Shown piece after piece: positions 1 through 8,953 of a stretch of DNA of 35,267 nt. The DNA lies in NCBI GenBank assembly GCA_002341185.1, contig DDNP01000007.1, positions 1-35,267 of the forward strand, read 5' to 3'. The position numbers were made by a program, and so were the translations under genes. The notes under the pieces are model-generated. The model saw nothing but the letters and a program-made list of their open reading frames with translations. It was not told the origin of the DNA and did no database searches. This DNA is from Candidatus Neomicrothrix sp. UBA2517. Lineage in GTDB: Bacteria; Actinomycetota; Acidimicrobiia; Acidimicrobiales; UBA8592. Positions within the stretch are counted from its first letter, which is position 1; the number at the start of each line of letters is the position of its first letter.

Positions 1-56
1 GGCTAGAACCTCAGCCTTCCAAGCTGATGATGGGAGTTCGATTCTCCTCACCCGCT
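1..56 (+). tRNA. tRNA-Gly (TCC), 5' part outside window
   Basis: The anticodon arm is readable as stem TCAGC/GCTGA around loop CTTCCAA, giving anticodon TCC (glycine). The T arm follows (GGGAG, loop TTCGATT, CTCCT), then the 3' acceptor strand CACCCGC and discriminator T at 56. The D arm is partly visible and the 5' acceptor strand lies before base 1. No CCA is encoded. The next gene begins about 40 bases downstream. Confidence 0.85.
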
Positions 57-94
57 CAGATCTAATATTGTGGACAGGAGTGAAAGAGGTCCAA

Positions 95-712
95 GTGTCA
101 TCAATATTTTTAGGAATAGCTGGAGGTAGTTGTTCAGGAAAAACTACGCTCGTTAACTGTTTGCAAAACCAGTTAGGGTTTCTTGTCTCTAAGTTGGCAT
201 TTGATAGTTATTACTGTGATCAAGGTCACCTATCCATAGAAAAGCGAGCAGTGGTCAATTATGATCATCCTGATTCTCTTGATGTTGATCTTTTCATAAA
301 TAATTTACGTTCCCTGCGAAAAGGTTCCGATATCTCTTCCCCTATCTACGATTTTGCTACTCATACAAGGAGTGCAGAAACCTCTATAGTTTCGCCGACT
401 GAAGTGGTTCTAATTGATGGCATTCTTCTTCTTGTTTTCCCCGATATTTGCAACCTACTTGACATTAGCATTTTTGTATCCGCGCCTGAGGATGTGCGTC
501 TTGAACGTAGGGTAGTTCGAGATGTCGCAGAGAGAGGGCGAACGGCAGAACAAGCCCGAGCACAGTTTCTAAAAACAGTCCAACCTATGCACGATCAGTT
601 CGTTGAACCGTCAAAGAAAAATGCGGATTTAATTATCAGCGGCGAAGCAAATTTTGCCGAAATTCGTATAGATATAGAGCAGCGTATTAACGCTGAGCGC
701 CAATCTAACTAG
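95..712 (+). CDS. Uridine kinase-like P-loop kinase
   Basis: Predicted cytosolic nucleoside kinase of the Udk/PRK family, which phosphorylates uridine or cytidine in pyrimidine salvage. With the GTG start at 95 the protein has 205 residues, usual for Udk. The Walker A motif GIAGGSCSGKTT lies at about residues 7-18. Family signatures follow: FDSYY, NYDHPDSLD, PIYDFATHTRS, the Walker-B-like VVLIDGILLL, and the arginine-rich lid RRVVRDVAERGRT. The frame stays open up to a TTG at 68 and a GTG at 80. I prefer GTG 95 because GAGG at 86-89 is well spaced and because family members begin just before the P-loop. The exact substrate (uridine or a related compound) cannot be read from sequence. Its TAG stop overlaps the stop of the convergent acyltransferase gene. 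Confidence 0.8.
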   Translation: MSSIFLGIAGGSCSGKTTLVNCLQNQLGFLVSKLAFDSYYCDQGHLSIEKRAVVNYDHPDSLDVDLFINNLRSLRKGSDISSPIYDFATHTRSAETSIVSPTEVVLIDGILLLVFPDICNLLDISIFVSAPEDVRLERRVVRDVAERGRTAEQARAQFLKTVQPMHDQFVEPSKKNADLIISGEANFAEIRIDIEQRINAERQSN

Positions 713-2823
713 TCGTTACTCATTTTTTCAACAACAGATTCTCCACCGAGAGATTCGATGATTGCATTTACATAATGTTTGGCCCCTGAGGGTACTGTGT
801 GTACTCCATCTCTTGTAAAAAATTGTGGGTTTTCATTAGATATTGAGTACCAGTCAACAACTTTGGCATTTTCGAATGTTTCTGCAGCATCATCAAGCAA
901 ATTATTTACTTTGTCCTCCCATCGCCTTGGTACACGCACGTTTACCAAAAGCACTTTTCGAACTTCCGTTAATAATTCTAATGATTCAGTGATAATTCGT
1001 TCGTCGATTACTCCGTTATTACCCAAGTGTATGACTACGATTTCTCCCAGTTCATCTTTAGCATCTAATTCTCGTATGATTCCTCGAAGCTCGTACCATT
1101 GACGGTTTTTTGCAGCAGAAACAGTCACCTGATTTGAGATAGTTGCTATATCTTCGCGGAAGGCTTCCTCAACGCCCTCATTTCCGATATTAGTAAACGC
1201 CCCAAGCATTACTGAATCCCCGATAAAAGTAATGCGGTGAAAGTAGATGGGGATAGTGTAAGTTACAATATTTTTCAAGTCTTGCCAGCGGGAAGGATTA
1301 TCAATTATTTCTTCTCGGAAGTCAACTATGCTAAATACCTGATTTTCAGAGATTTCTGAATTCAGATTCTGATTTTCGGTGTCTTCTGTTTCGTCAGCAT
1401 TTAGCGTTTCTTGGACTGCAATTTCTAGCGGAGTAGGATTACTTTCCGGCTCCGTTAATAGTTTGGGACTTGACGGAATTACCTCTTCGGTGGCATTCTC
1501 TTCATCCTCGTTTGATTCGGCTTGACTTTGAATCGTGGAGCTAACCTCATATTGTTGGGTATTACGATCAACTTGGACACCTTGAAGGACCATCAAACTT
1601 GCAATAATGCCTAGAACGGGAAATCCTGCTTTCAACAGAATCGATTTGAAGCCGTTACTTGTTTTAACGTTCCTGAGTCCAGTTAGGAATGTCTGCTCAC
1701 GTATGGGACGTTCAAAGCATTGATAACTTATTTCGACCAATACGAGGGTTATAAACATTCTGACTCCGAATAGTTCCCAACCATTGATATCTACATCTAC
1801 TCTCTCTCGAGTTAGCTGAAAAACGGGCCAATGCCATAAGTAGAGACCGTAGGACCGCTTCCCTATCCAGACGAGTGGTGCAATACCTAGGCAGGAACTC
1901 AGGTACGAATTAGGGGTGACCGTGCATCCTATTACTATTGCCGTGATAACTGATGTGAAAAGGAATCCGCCTCTAAATAATTGCTCGGCATCTGGCATCA
2001 ATAACGTGTAATTCATGGTGGACCATAGAAGAAGCCCTATTGCCCCAAAACCAGCAAGGAGAAAGATCCTCTCACCTTTCCAGGAGAATAGTTTAGACTT
2101 TTCAGTACTCCAGGGCCTCCAGAGATAGGCAAGGAGGGCACCCATCAGAAGACCTGATGCCCTTGTGTCTGTTCCGTAATATATTCTCAAAGGATCCTTG
2201 AACGGCTCGTACAAGACCCACATAAGAAAAGATGAAGTAGCTATTCCTAAACTGATGAGCAAGATCGTTAATCGCTTGTTTAAGTACTTTTGGAACGCCA
2301 ACAGAATTAGAGGCCACACCAAATAGAACTGCTCTTCTATCGCTAATGACCATAGGTGATGGAAGAAATTCTTTCGTTCAAAAACCTCGGTGTAAGAAAT
2401 TTCTTGAAAGATACCGAACCAGTTATACACGTAACCTAATGTCGAAAGTATTTCGCCTTTTGTGGGTACCACATCATCTGCCAGTGCGTATGCCAGAGCG
2501 ACTGATCCTGCTATATAAATAAGTAATGCCGGGAGTAAACGTCTTGCCCTTCGGGTCCAAAATCGACGAAGATTAACAGTGCTATTTGTGCTGTATTCAT
2601 TAAGAAGTAGTGCAGTGATGAGGTATCCACTGATAACAAAGAAAATTTCAACCCCGAGGAAACCACCAGTAAAATTTTCAAACTCTGAATGATAAACAAT
2701 GACAGCCAATACAGCTAATGCTCGGAGACCATCTATCCCAGGCATATACGGAAGTCTGCCGTCATTTCGTTTGGCACTATCGCCGTTTGTTGCGAATTGA
2801 CCTAATTCAGATGAAGGTTTCAT
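709..2823 (-). CDS. Acyltransferase 3 / SGNH hydrolase fusion membrane protein (OafA-like)
   Basis: Predicted membrane O-acyltransferase, 704 residues, that moves acetyl or other acyl groups onto extracytoplasmic sugars such as cell-wall or surface glycans. The first ~390 residues form an acyltransferase-3 domain with about ten hydrophobic segments and the family motifs GIDGLRALAVLAVIVYH, the F-F-x-I-S-G-Y-L-I segment and SLAIEEQFYLVWP. A single-pass-like segment and an acidic, low-complexity linker rich in Glu, Asn and Ser (about 430-495) follow. The C-terminal domain has an SGNH-type GDS near residue 535 and a late DGVH near residue 672, the expected Ser and Asp/His of the catalytic triad. 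This architecture is known for OafA/PatB-like two-domain O-acetyltransferases. The acceptor glycan is unknown. No strong Shine-Dalgarno sequence is visible; only a weak AGG precedes the ATG. Confidence 0.85.
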   Translation of the reverse strand: MKPSSELGQFATNGDSAKRNDGRLPYMPGIDGLRALAVLAVIVYHSEFENFTGGFLGVEIFFVISGYLITALLLNEYSTNSTVNLRRFWTRRARRLLPALLIYIAGSVALAYALADDVVPTKGEILSTLGYVYNWFGIFQEISYTEVFERKNFFHHLWSLAIEEQFYLVWPLILLAFQKYLNKRLTILLISLGIATSSFLMWVLYEPFKDPLRIYYGTDTRASGLLMGALLAYLWRPWSTEKSKLFSWKGERIFLLAGFGAIGLLLWSTMNYTLLMPDAEQLFRGGFLFTSVITAIVIGCTVTPNSYLSSCLGIAPLVWIGKRSYGLYLWHWPVFQLTRERVDVDINGWELFGVRMFITLVLVEISYQCFERPIREQTFLTGLRNVKTSNGFKSILLKAGFPVLGIIASLMVLQGVQVDRNTQQYEVSSTIQSQAESNEDEENATEEVIPSSPKLLTEPESNPTPLEIAVQETLNADETEDTENQNLNSEISENQVFSIVDFREEIIDNPSRWQDLKNIVTYTIPIYFHRITFIGDSVMLGAFTNIGNEGVEEAFREDIATISNQVTVSAAKNRQWYELRGIIRELDAKDELGEIVVIHLGNNGVIDERIITESLELLTEVRKVLLVNVRVPRRWEDKVNNLLDDAAETFENAKVVDWYSISNENPQFFTRDGVHTVPSGAKHYVNAIIESLGGESVVEKMSND

Positions 2824-2839
2824 TACCTATGAGATTAGT

Positions 2840-2859
2840 CCGGTAGCTAACAGCTCCGG
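2840..2859 (-). terminator. Possible 3' hairpin after the ramB-like gene
   Basis: CCGG(2840-2843) can pair with CCGG(2856-2859) and AGCT(2845-2848) with AGCT(2852-2855) around an AAC loop, with one bulged T at 2844. It sits just after the stop of the minus-strand regulator gene and before the next minus-strand start. There is no U-tract, so it may be an attenuator or processing hairpin rather than a classic terminator. Confidence 0.3.
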
Positions 2860-2863
2860 TCTA

Positions 2864-4321
2864 TCATTGACTTTCTTGACGTTCTAAGAATTCAAAAACT
2901 TCCACAATATCCACACCTGGAAATCGAGTGAAGCTTCTTGCCGGTAGCGGCAAACCAGATGTTACGTTACTTCGATCTCTTGCCGATGGCCACGCTACAC
3001 CCTGCCAATGTTGTCTCACGCTAGCCCTTGGGGTATTGCAACAATCTTTATCTGGGCATTGCGAAGTTGAAAATCTCTTTGTGTCGCTTCCTCTAAACCA
3101 TTTCGCTTGATCAGCAGTGGTGCCTATCGTTACTGCATGATATGGAACTCTGTCAGCTTCAACATGCGTCACGCACCAATACTTACCTGATGGTGTGTCC
3201 GTGTATTGGTAGTGAAGGGATAATGCATCTTGAGTATGGAAGGCCTGACGTGTTCCCCAATTTCTGCACAGATGCTCTCCTTCAATAGTTCCATCAATAC
3301 CTTGAGGAAGCGGAACTCCATCATTTTCATAAGCTTTCCACACTATTCCTTCATCATCGGACCTAAGGAAATGTAAAGTTAGTCCAAGATGTTGGGTCGC
3401 AAGATTAGTCAGTCGATGTCCCGCCATCTCATAGGAGATATAGAAAATTTCCTGCAGGTCTTCTACGGATATATCCATCGCCTTATATGCATTTTCCAAA
3501 AACTTCACTGCTGGCTTTTCAGGCGCAAGAATTGCAGCAGCGAAGTAGTTAGATTCGACTCTTTGGAGAAGATACTTAGAAATGTCATCAGCGACTTCGT
3601 GTCCCAATGCATAGTGCCCTAGTGTCTGCAACACAACTGACCGCGATGCACGTGTTGAAAGATCATTTCGCTGAGGAATATAGATGATTTTTTCTCTTTG
3701 ATCAGTTATTGACCTAGTTGAATGCGGAATTTTCTCTGCGCGTTTGACTGAGAATCCAAAATGTTCACATACGTCCATCAGGATTCTTTCGGATACAGGT
3801 CCTGATCCTGGATAGTCAACAGATTTCAAAATATCATTAGCCGTAGCTTCTATTTCTAAGAAATAGTTATTCCTTTCACGCATCTCACTTCTCAAGTCTC
3901 TATTTGAATTTCGTGCAATGTTTTTAGGAGTATTCGGATTGGAAATACTAAGTGAATTATCTTCATCAAGTGCCGTGTACAGTCCGATAATGTGTTCCAG
4001 AATTTCATCAGGCATTCTCGTTGAGGGCCTAATGTAAGGTAATTTTCTTTGACTGTTTTCCGGCTGCTCTTGTAGTTGGCGTAACGCTATTTCAAGTTCT
4101 GCTCTTCTGCTGGGTGGCTGAGGGTCCAACAGATCGGAAGGCGTACAATCCAAAGCAACTGCTAACTCTCGGATCAAACTAACACGAGGCTCTGCAAGGC
4201 CATTCTCTAGCTGGGATAAATAAGGAGCAGGCTTTTTAACATTTTCACCTAGCTGCGCCAAGGTGTAATTGTTCCGCTTACGGAAATGCTTAAGTCGCTG
4301 ACCAAATACTAGTGAATCCAT
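2864..4321 (-). CDS. ramB: RamB/ScfR-type XRE transcriptional regulator of acetate/glyoxylate metabolism
   Basis: DNA-binding regulator of 485 residues. Residues ~5-62 form an XRE helix-turn-helix (FGQRLKHFRKRNNYTLAQLG, then YLSQLENG). The middle is a degenerate ImmA/IrrE-like region in which the zinc site reads GHYALGH rather than HExxH, so no peptidase activity is expected. The C-terminal third is a DUF2083/ScfR-like sensor with several cysteines (SQCPDKDCC) and the closing FPGVDI. In Corynebacterium and Mycobacterium, proteins of this build (RamB, sometimes called ScfR-like) control aceA, aceB and acetate use and respond to acetate or acyl-CoA state. The gene is divergent from aceA, which strongly supports the same job here. 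A strong GGAGG (4329-4333) sits 7 bases before the ATG. The effector and whether it represses or activates are not visible. Confidence 0.8.
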   Translation of the reverse strand: MDSLVFGQRLKHFRKRNNYTLAQLGENVKKPAPYLSQLENGLAEPRVSLIRELAVALDCTPSDLLDPQPPSRRAELEIALRQLQEQPENSQRKLPYIRPSTRMPDEILEHIIGLYTALDEDNSLSISNPNTPKNIARNSNRDLRSEMRERNNYFLEIEATANDILKSVDYPGSGPVSERILMDVCEHFGFSVKRAEKIPHSTRSITDQREKIIYIPQRNDLSTRASRSVVLQTLGHYALGHEVADDISKYLLQRVESNYFAAAILAPEKPAVKFLENAYKAMDISVEDLQEIFYISYEMAGHRLTNLATQHLGLTLHFLRSDDEGIVWKAYENDGVPLPQGIDGTIEGEHLCRNWGTRQAFHTQDALSLHYQYTDTPSGKYWCVTHVEADRVPYHAVTIGTTADQAKWFRGSDTKRFSTSQCPDKDCCNTPRASVRQHWQGVAWPSARDRSNVTSGLPLPARSFTRFPGVDIVEVFEFLERQESQ

Positions 4322-4336
4322 CTAGGTACCTCCATG

Positions 4337-4424
4337 AACCTAATAAGCATACCTTTTAACTAATAATTTCTTAGTTTTTTATTGAAATAGATAATTTTTG
4401 TAATATTTAGATCGTTATTAGGTT
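4337..4424. promoter_or_regulatory. Divergent ramB/aceA control region with a 10-base inverted repeat
   Basis: The 173-base gap between the two divergent genes is AT-rich. It contains AACCTAATAA (4337-4346) and its exact reverse complement TTATTAGGTT (4415-4424), placed symmetrically near the two start sites. A near copy, AACTAATAA, lies at 4358-4366. Possible plus-strand -35 elements are TTGAAA (4382) and TTGACG (4440), but neither has an ideally spaced -10. The aceA Shine-Dalgarno CAGGAG (4481-4486) lies 8 bases before its ATG. The repeat does not resemble the corynebacterial RamB site as I recall it. Confidence 0.45.
4358..4376. promoter_or_regulatory. Short palindrome AACTAA-N7-TTAGTT, candidate operator
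   Basis: A perfect 6-base inverted repeat with a 7-base spacer lies inside the ramB/aceA intergenic region, between the two longer arms. Its left half overlaps the AACTAATAA near copy of the longer repeat. A dimeric HTH protein such as the neighbouring regulator could bind it. This is inference from position and symmetry only. Confidence 0.35.
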
Positions 4425-4494
4425 GATTTTAAAGCTATTTTGACGCATCGTAGATACGCATACGTTACTTCCCCTCATTACAGGAGACAATTAA

Positions 4495-5775
4495 ATGTCA
4501 AAATCATTTGAACAACAAGTTGAAGAACTTAATAAAGAATGGCAAGAAAACGACCGGTGGAAGGGAGTTGTCAGAGATTACTCAGCTGAAGAAGTTATAA
4601 ACCTTCGCGGTTCTGTTGGAGTTGAATATAGCCTCGCACGCCAAGGTGCGGAAAAACTATGGGAAAAATTAAATAACAATTCCTACACCCATGCTATGGG
4701 TGCGTTAACTGGCGGTCAGGCAGTCCAAATGGTCAAAGGCGGGCTTGAAGCAATTTACCTATCAGGCTGGCAAGTAGCCGGTGATGCCAATCTAGCCGAA
4801 CAAGTTTATCCGGACCAAAGCCTTTATCCAGCTAACTCAGTTCCTACCGTCGTCCGAAGGATAAACAACGCATTACGAAGAGCTGACCAAATTGAATGGA
4901 GTGAAGGCAAGCGAGACCGAGAATGGCTGGTACCCATCGTTGCTGATGCTGAAGCCGGATTCGGAGGGCCATTAAATGCGTTCGAACTGATGAAATCAAT
5001 GATTGAAGCCGGAGCAGCCGGAGTGCATTGGGAAGACCAATTAGCAAGCGAAAAGAAATGCGGACACATGGGAGGCAAAGTCCTTGTCCCCACGCAGCAA
5101 CATGTTCGCACGCTAACTGCAGCCAGGCTTGCAGCGGATGTCATGAATGTCCCTTCAGTCGTCGTAGCTCGAACTGATTCGCTAGCAGCGACACTGTTGA
5201 CTAGCGATGTTGACGAACGAGATCAACAATTTTGCAATGGCGAAAGGTCTGCTGAGGGCTTCTTCCACGTGGAGAACGGAATGGATGCCGCTATATCACG
5301 AGGTCTAGCCTACGCACCATATGCTGACCTTGTCTGGTGTGAGACAAGTACACCTGATCTAGCAGAGGCAAAAAGATTTGCTGAAGCAATGCAAGCTGAA
5401 TTTCCAGACAAAATGCTTGCTTACAATTGCTCACCTTCATTTAACTGGAAGGCAGCACTAGATGATGAGACCATCGCTAAATTCCAACGTGAACTTGGTG
5501 CTATGGGCTATCGATTCCAATTCATCACACTTGCAGGTTGGCATGCATTGAATGCATCAATGTTTGAACTTTCCAAGGCATACACGGAGCGAGATATGTC
5601 AGCATATGTTGAACTTCAACAGCGTGAATTCGCTATGGAAGATGAAGGCTACAGTGCCACAAAACACCAGCGAGAAGTTGGCGCCGGGTACTTTGATCAG
5701 GTCGCAACAGTAATTTCTGGTGGCACTGCTAGCACATTAGCTCTCAAAGGAAGCACCGAAGAAGAACAATTCTAA
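4495..5775 (+). CDS. aceA: Isocitrate lyase
   Basis: Cleaves isocitrate to glyoxylate and succinate, the first step of the glyoxylate bypass, in the cytosol. The protein has 426 residues, matching the short bacterial/mycobacterial Icl1 type (about 428). The catalytic signature KKCGH is at residues 187-191 with Cys189 as the general acid, and VADAEAGFGG at about 149-158 supplies the Mg-binding acidic residues. The other family blocks (SGWQVAGDAN, GAAGVHWEDQ, ARTDSLAA, YNCSPSFNW) are present. The start is set by CAGGAG 8 bases upstream. It is followed after 53 bases by malate synthase G on the same strand, so both bypass enzymes form one probable operon under the divergent RamB-like regulator. 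Growth on acetate, fatty acids or other C2-yielding substrates is the expected context. Confidence 0.97.
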   Translation: MSKSFEQQVEELNKEWQENDRWKGVVRDYSAEEVINLRGSVGVEYSLARQGAEKLWEKLNNNSYTHAMGALTGGQAVQMVKGGLEAIYLSGWQVAGDANLAEQVYPDQSLYPANSVPTVVRRINNALRRADQIEWSEGKRDREWLVPIVADAEAGFGGPLNAFELMKSMIEAGAAGVHWEDQLASEKKCGHMGGKVLVPTQQHVRTLTAARLAADVMNVPSVVVARTDSLAATLLTSDVDERDQQFCNGERSAEGFFHVENGMDAAISRGLAYAPYADLVWCETSTPDLAEAKRFAEAMQAEFPDKMLAYNCSPSFNWKAALDDETIAKFQRELGAMGYRFQFITLAGWHALNASMFELSKAYTERDMSAYVELQQREFAMEDEGYSATKHQREVGAGYFDQVATVISGGTASTLALKGSTEEEQF

Positions 5776-5828
5776 CCTTCGCTGAATCAAGCGCTAATGT
5801 AAATACCTGGTAGAGATATAAAGGAAAA

Positions 5829-8000
5829 ATGAGTCTATCAATTACAACAAAAGGTTCGCTTCAAGTAAACAACGAACTCGTAGATTTTCTTGAATCAGAC
5901 GTTCTTGAAGGACTAGGACTTTCAGCCGATGAATTCTGGAAAAAATTTGAAACGTTCCTTAAGGAATACAAACCTCAAGTAGAAAGCTTCCTTCGAAAGA
6001 GAGATGATTTCCAGTCACAAATTGATCAATGGCATGTTGACAAGAAAAATATGCCTCATGATCAAGTGGCTTACGAGACATTCCTGAATGATATTGGATA
6101 TCTCTGCCCAAAACCTGATTCCGTTTCTGTAAACACAACCAACGTAGACCCCGAAATCGCTTCTATCGCTGCACCCCAGCTAGTTGTTCCAGTAGATAAC
6201 GCAAGATATGCATTAAATGCAGCAAATGCGAGATGGGGTAGCCTCTATGACGCACTCTACGGAACCGATGTAATTGACGAAAGTGATGGAGCGACTCGAA
6301 GCGGGCCATATAACCCAATTCGTGGCAATAAGGTAATAAGCTACACTCGAAACCTATTAGATACGCATTTCCCCTTAACATCTGACAGCCACAAAAATTC
6401 AACCAGCTATTTCGTAGCAGAAGGTTTAATAGTCACCACCACCTCCGGGAATCGAACTCTCGCCGACCCATCACAGTTCATCGGCTATGGAGGATCAAGA
6501 GAGGAACCAAGTTCTGTTTTCCTATCAAAGAATGGTCTCAATATCGAGATTATTTTTGATCCCGAAAACCATATAGGATCCACCGACGATGCAAACATAG
6601 CTGACGTAATGATGGAATCAGCAGTTAGTACCATCATGGACTGTGAGGACTCTGTAGCAACCGTAGATGCCTCAGACAAAGTATTGGCCTATGGGAACTG
6701 GCTTGGACTGATGAAAGGAACCCTTCAATCTAAATTCTTGAAAGGAAGTGACGTAGTCACAAGAAAACTAAACCAAGATTCTGCTATAAAACTTGCTGAC
6801 GGATCAGATGGAAGCATTAGAAAACGATCTCTTCTACTCGTGAGAAATGTCGGAATGCACCTTACGACTGAAATGATCTTATTAGACGGAAGCCCTGTTC
6901 CTGAAACTCTCATTGATGGAGTAATAACAACAATGTGTGGAATGCATGACCTTATCGGGAACAGTGCCTACAAGAACAGTCCAGAAGGATCTATATATAT
7001 TGTTAAACCTAAGATGCACGGCCCGGAAGAAGTAGAAATGAGTTCTTCAATGTTTTCAAGCATCGAATCATTCCTAGGATTACCTCCAAATACAGTCAAA
7101 ATCGGAATAATGGATGAGGAGAGAAGAACTTCACTGAATCTATCAGCTTGTATTCAAGCCGCATCGGACAGAGTTGTCTTCATTAATACAGGGTTTCTTG
7201 ATCGCACTGGAGATGAAATTCACACAAGTATGGAAGCTGGGCCTTTTGTTCCGAAAAGCGAAATGAAATCACAACAGTGGTTAACAGCCTACGAAGATAT
7301 TAATGTTGACGAGGGTTTAGCTGCAGGTTTACTCGGGCATGGGCAGATAGGTAAAGGAATGTGGGCCCGCCCAGATGACATGGCAGATATGTTGAGAGAA
7401 AAAATAGCGCACCCATTATCTGGAGCCAGTTGTGCTTGGGTGCCCTCGCCCACTGCAGCAACCTTGCACGCTCTGCACTACCTAGAAATCAATGTCAGCG
7501 AAATACAAGAAAAGCTACAATCAAGAACTGCTACACAACGAGAATTGATGCTAGAGGTCCCGGTCCTTGAACCACATCGAGAATTAACCCCTTCGGAAAT
7601 CGATGCCGAGCTAAGAAATAACGTACAAGGAATACTCGGATACGTTTCTAGATGGGTTGGTCAGGGTGTTGGATGTTCCAAAGTTCCTGATATAAACGAT
7701 ATTCAATTGATGGAAGACAGAGCCACTCTTCGGATATCAAGTCAGCACATTACTAATTGGTTGCATCACGGTATTGTCTCTTCAGAACAAGTTCACAAAG
7801 TGATGGAAGAAATGGCCACCTTGGTTGATCAACAGAATGCTGATGATGAGCAATACCATAATATGTCAAATAACTTATCAATCAGTATCCCCTACCAAGC
7901 AGCCCTAGCCTTGGTCTTCGAAGGTCGCGAACAAGCAAATGGCTATACCGAGTTCTTACTTACCGAACGCCGACAGAAAATGAAACAGTCATTAGCGTAA
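5829..8000 (+). CDS. glcB: Malate synthase G
   Basis: Condenses glyoxylate with acetyl-CoA to give malate and CoA, completing the glyoxylate bypass. Its 723 residues equal the length usual for the G isoform, not the ~530 of the A isoform. TIMDCEDSVA at 268-277 carries the acidic Mg ligands (Glu273 region), followed by the G-type core GIMDEERRTSLNL and the later MWARPDDMADML with the conserved aspartate area. The start ATG has AAGGA close upstream (5820-5824). It is the second gene of the aceA-glcB pair. Actinobacteria generally use this G form (glcB), so the symbol is preferred over aceB. Nothing looks truncated. Confidence 0.96.
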   Translation: MSLSITTKGSLQVNNELVDFLESDVLEGLGLSADEFWKKFETFLKEYKPQVESFLRKRDDFQSQIDQWHVDKKNMPHDQVAYETFLNDIGYLCPKPDSVSVNTTNVDPEIASIAAPQLVVPVDNARYALNAANARWGSLYDALYGTDVIDESDGATRSGPYNPIRGNKVISYTRNLLDTHFPLTSDSHKNSTSYFVAEGLIVTTTSGNRTLADPSQFIGYGGSREEPSSVFLSKNGLNIEIIFDPENHIGSTDDANIADVMMESAVSTIMDCEDSVATVDASDKVLAYGNWLGLMKGTLQSKFLKGSDVVTRKLNQDSAIKLADGSDGSIRKRSLLLVRNVGMHLTTEMILLDGSPVPETLIDGVITTMCGMHDLIGNSAYKNSPEGSIYIVKPKMHGPEEVEMSSSMFSSIESFLGLPPNTVKIGIMDEERRTSLNLSACIQAASDRVVFINTGFLDRTGDEIHTSMEAGPFVPKSEMKSQQWLTAYEDINVDEGLAAGLLGHGQIGKGMWARPDDMADMLREKIAHPLSGASCAWVPSPTAATLHALHYLEINVSEIQEKLQSRTATQRELMLEVPVLEPHRELTPSEIDAELRNNVQGILGYVSRWVGQGVGCSKVPDINDIQLMEDRATLRISSQHITNWLHHGIVSSEQVHKVMEEMATLVDQQNADDEQYHNMSNNLSISIPYQAALALVFEGREQANGYTEFLLTERRQKMKQSLA

Positions 8001-8022
8001 TTCATCGATCGCAAGATCCTTG

Positions 8023-8096
<74 letters not shown>

Positions 8097-8134
8097 CTCC
8101 TATAAGACTAGAGGTTAAAAGTCAGAAGTGGCTA

Positions 8135-8950
8135 TCAAAACGGACGATCCCCAATAATTGTAGTTCTTTCCATTCTGCGGTGAGCTGGAAGGAAATCATC
8201 GGTTCCGGAGTGTTGTACGCAACGGTTATCCCACATGACCACGGTGCGCTCATCCCATCTAATCCTAATTTGAATACTCGGGTCCCGTATTGCTGCTTCT
8301 AACCTCCACAGAAGTTTGTTACTTTCATTTTCATCAACTCCGTCGATATATGCCGTGAAGAAGTTATTGGTAAATATTCCTTTTTCTCCAGTTTCAGGAT
8401 GTGTTCGAATTACTGGGTGGCTCATTAGTGGATACTTTTCTCTGGTTGCTTCAATATCCCCTTTGTCGAGCACATGCTGATTTTTTTTAAACCAGTCATG
8501 AGTGGCAGATAACTCAGATACTTTGCTTTTCGTTTGCGGGTCCAGTCGATTAAATGCTTCACAAGCATTTGAGAAGCAAGTATCTCCTCCGACTTTCGGA
8601 ACTACCACTCCCCTGAGGATAGATCCCATAGGCGGTTCCTCTCTGTAAGTAACATCTGAATGCCAATCTGTTGCTGAGTAATGTTGCTTTCCTGTTGAAC
8701 CACCGGACTCTAGTATTAGCAGCTCTTGGTGTTTCTTATGGTTTTGTGCGAAAGGGTGAATTTCAAGGTCGCCGAAGTATTTTGAGAAGTCAACATGATC
8801 TTCGGGGGCTAGTAACTGGTTGCGGAGAACTAGGACCTTGTGTTCAAGCCATAAGCTTTTAAGATCATCAATTGTTTTGCTTTTGAGGTTCCGTATATCA
8901 ATTCCTTGTATTTCAGCTCCGAGGAAGTTATTTAATCTCAATACTTTCAT
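8135..8950 (-). CDS. TauD/TfdA-family 2-oxoglutarate dioxygenase, paralog 1
   Basis: Predicted Fe(II)/2-oxoglutarate-dependent oxygenase (271 residues) that hydroxylates a small organic acid or sulfonate while converting 2-oxoglutarate to succinate and CO2. The facial triad is visible: His97 and Asp99 in WHSD, and His247 in VQHSGTDD. Arg258 or Arg262 in HRRMER is the expected 2-oxoglutarate binder. The N-terminal GAEIQGIDI is typical of TauD/TfdA. The substrate (taurine, other sulfonate, aryloxy acid, etc.) cannot be assigned. The ATG lies only 3 bases past the stop of the upstream paralog, with no good Shine-Dalgarno, so translational coupling is likely. It is one of three close paralogs in this region. 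Confidence 0.85.
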   Translation of the reverse strand: MKVLRLNNFLGAEIQGIDIRNLKSKTIDDLKSLWLEHKVLVLRNQLLAPEDHVDFSKYFGDLEIHPFAQNHKKHQELLILESGGSTGKQHYSATDWHSDVTYREEPPMGSILRGVVVPKVGGDTCFSNACEAFNRLDPQTKSKVSELSATHDWFKKNQHVLDKGDIEATREKYPLMSHPVIRTHPETGEKGIFTNNFFTAYIDGVDENESNKLLWRLEAAIRDPSIQIRIRWDERTVVMWDNRCVQHSGTDDFLPAHRRMERTTIIGDRPF

Positions 8951-8953
8951 CGG

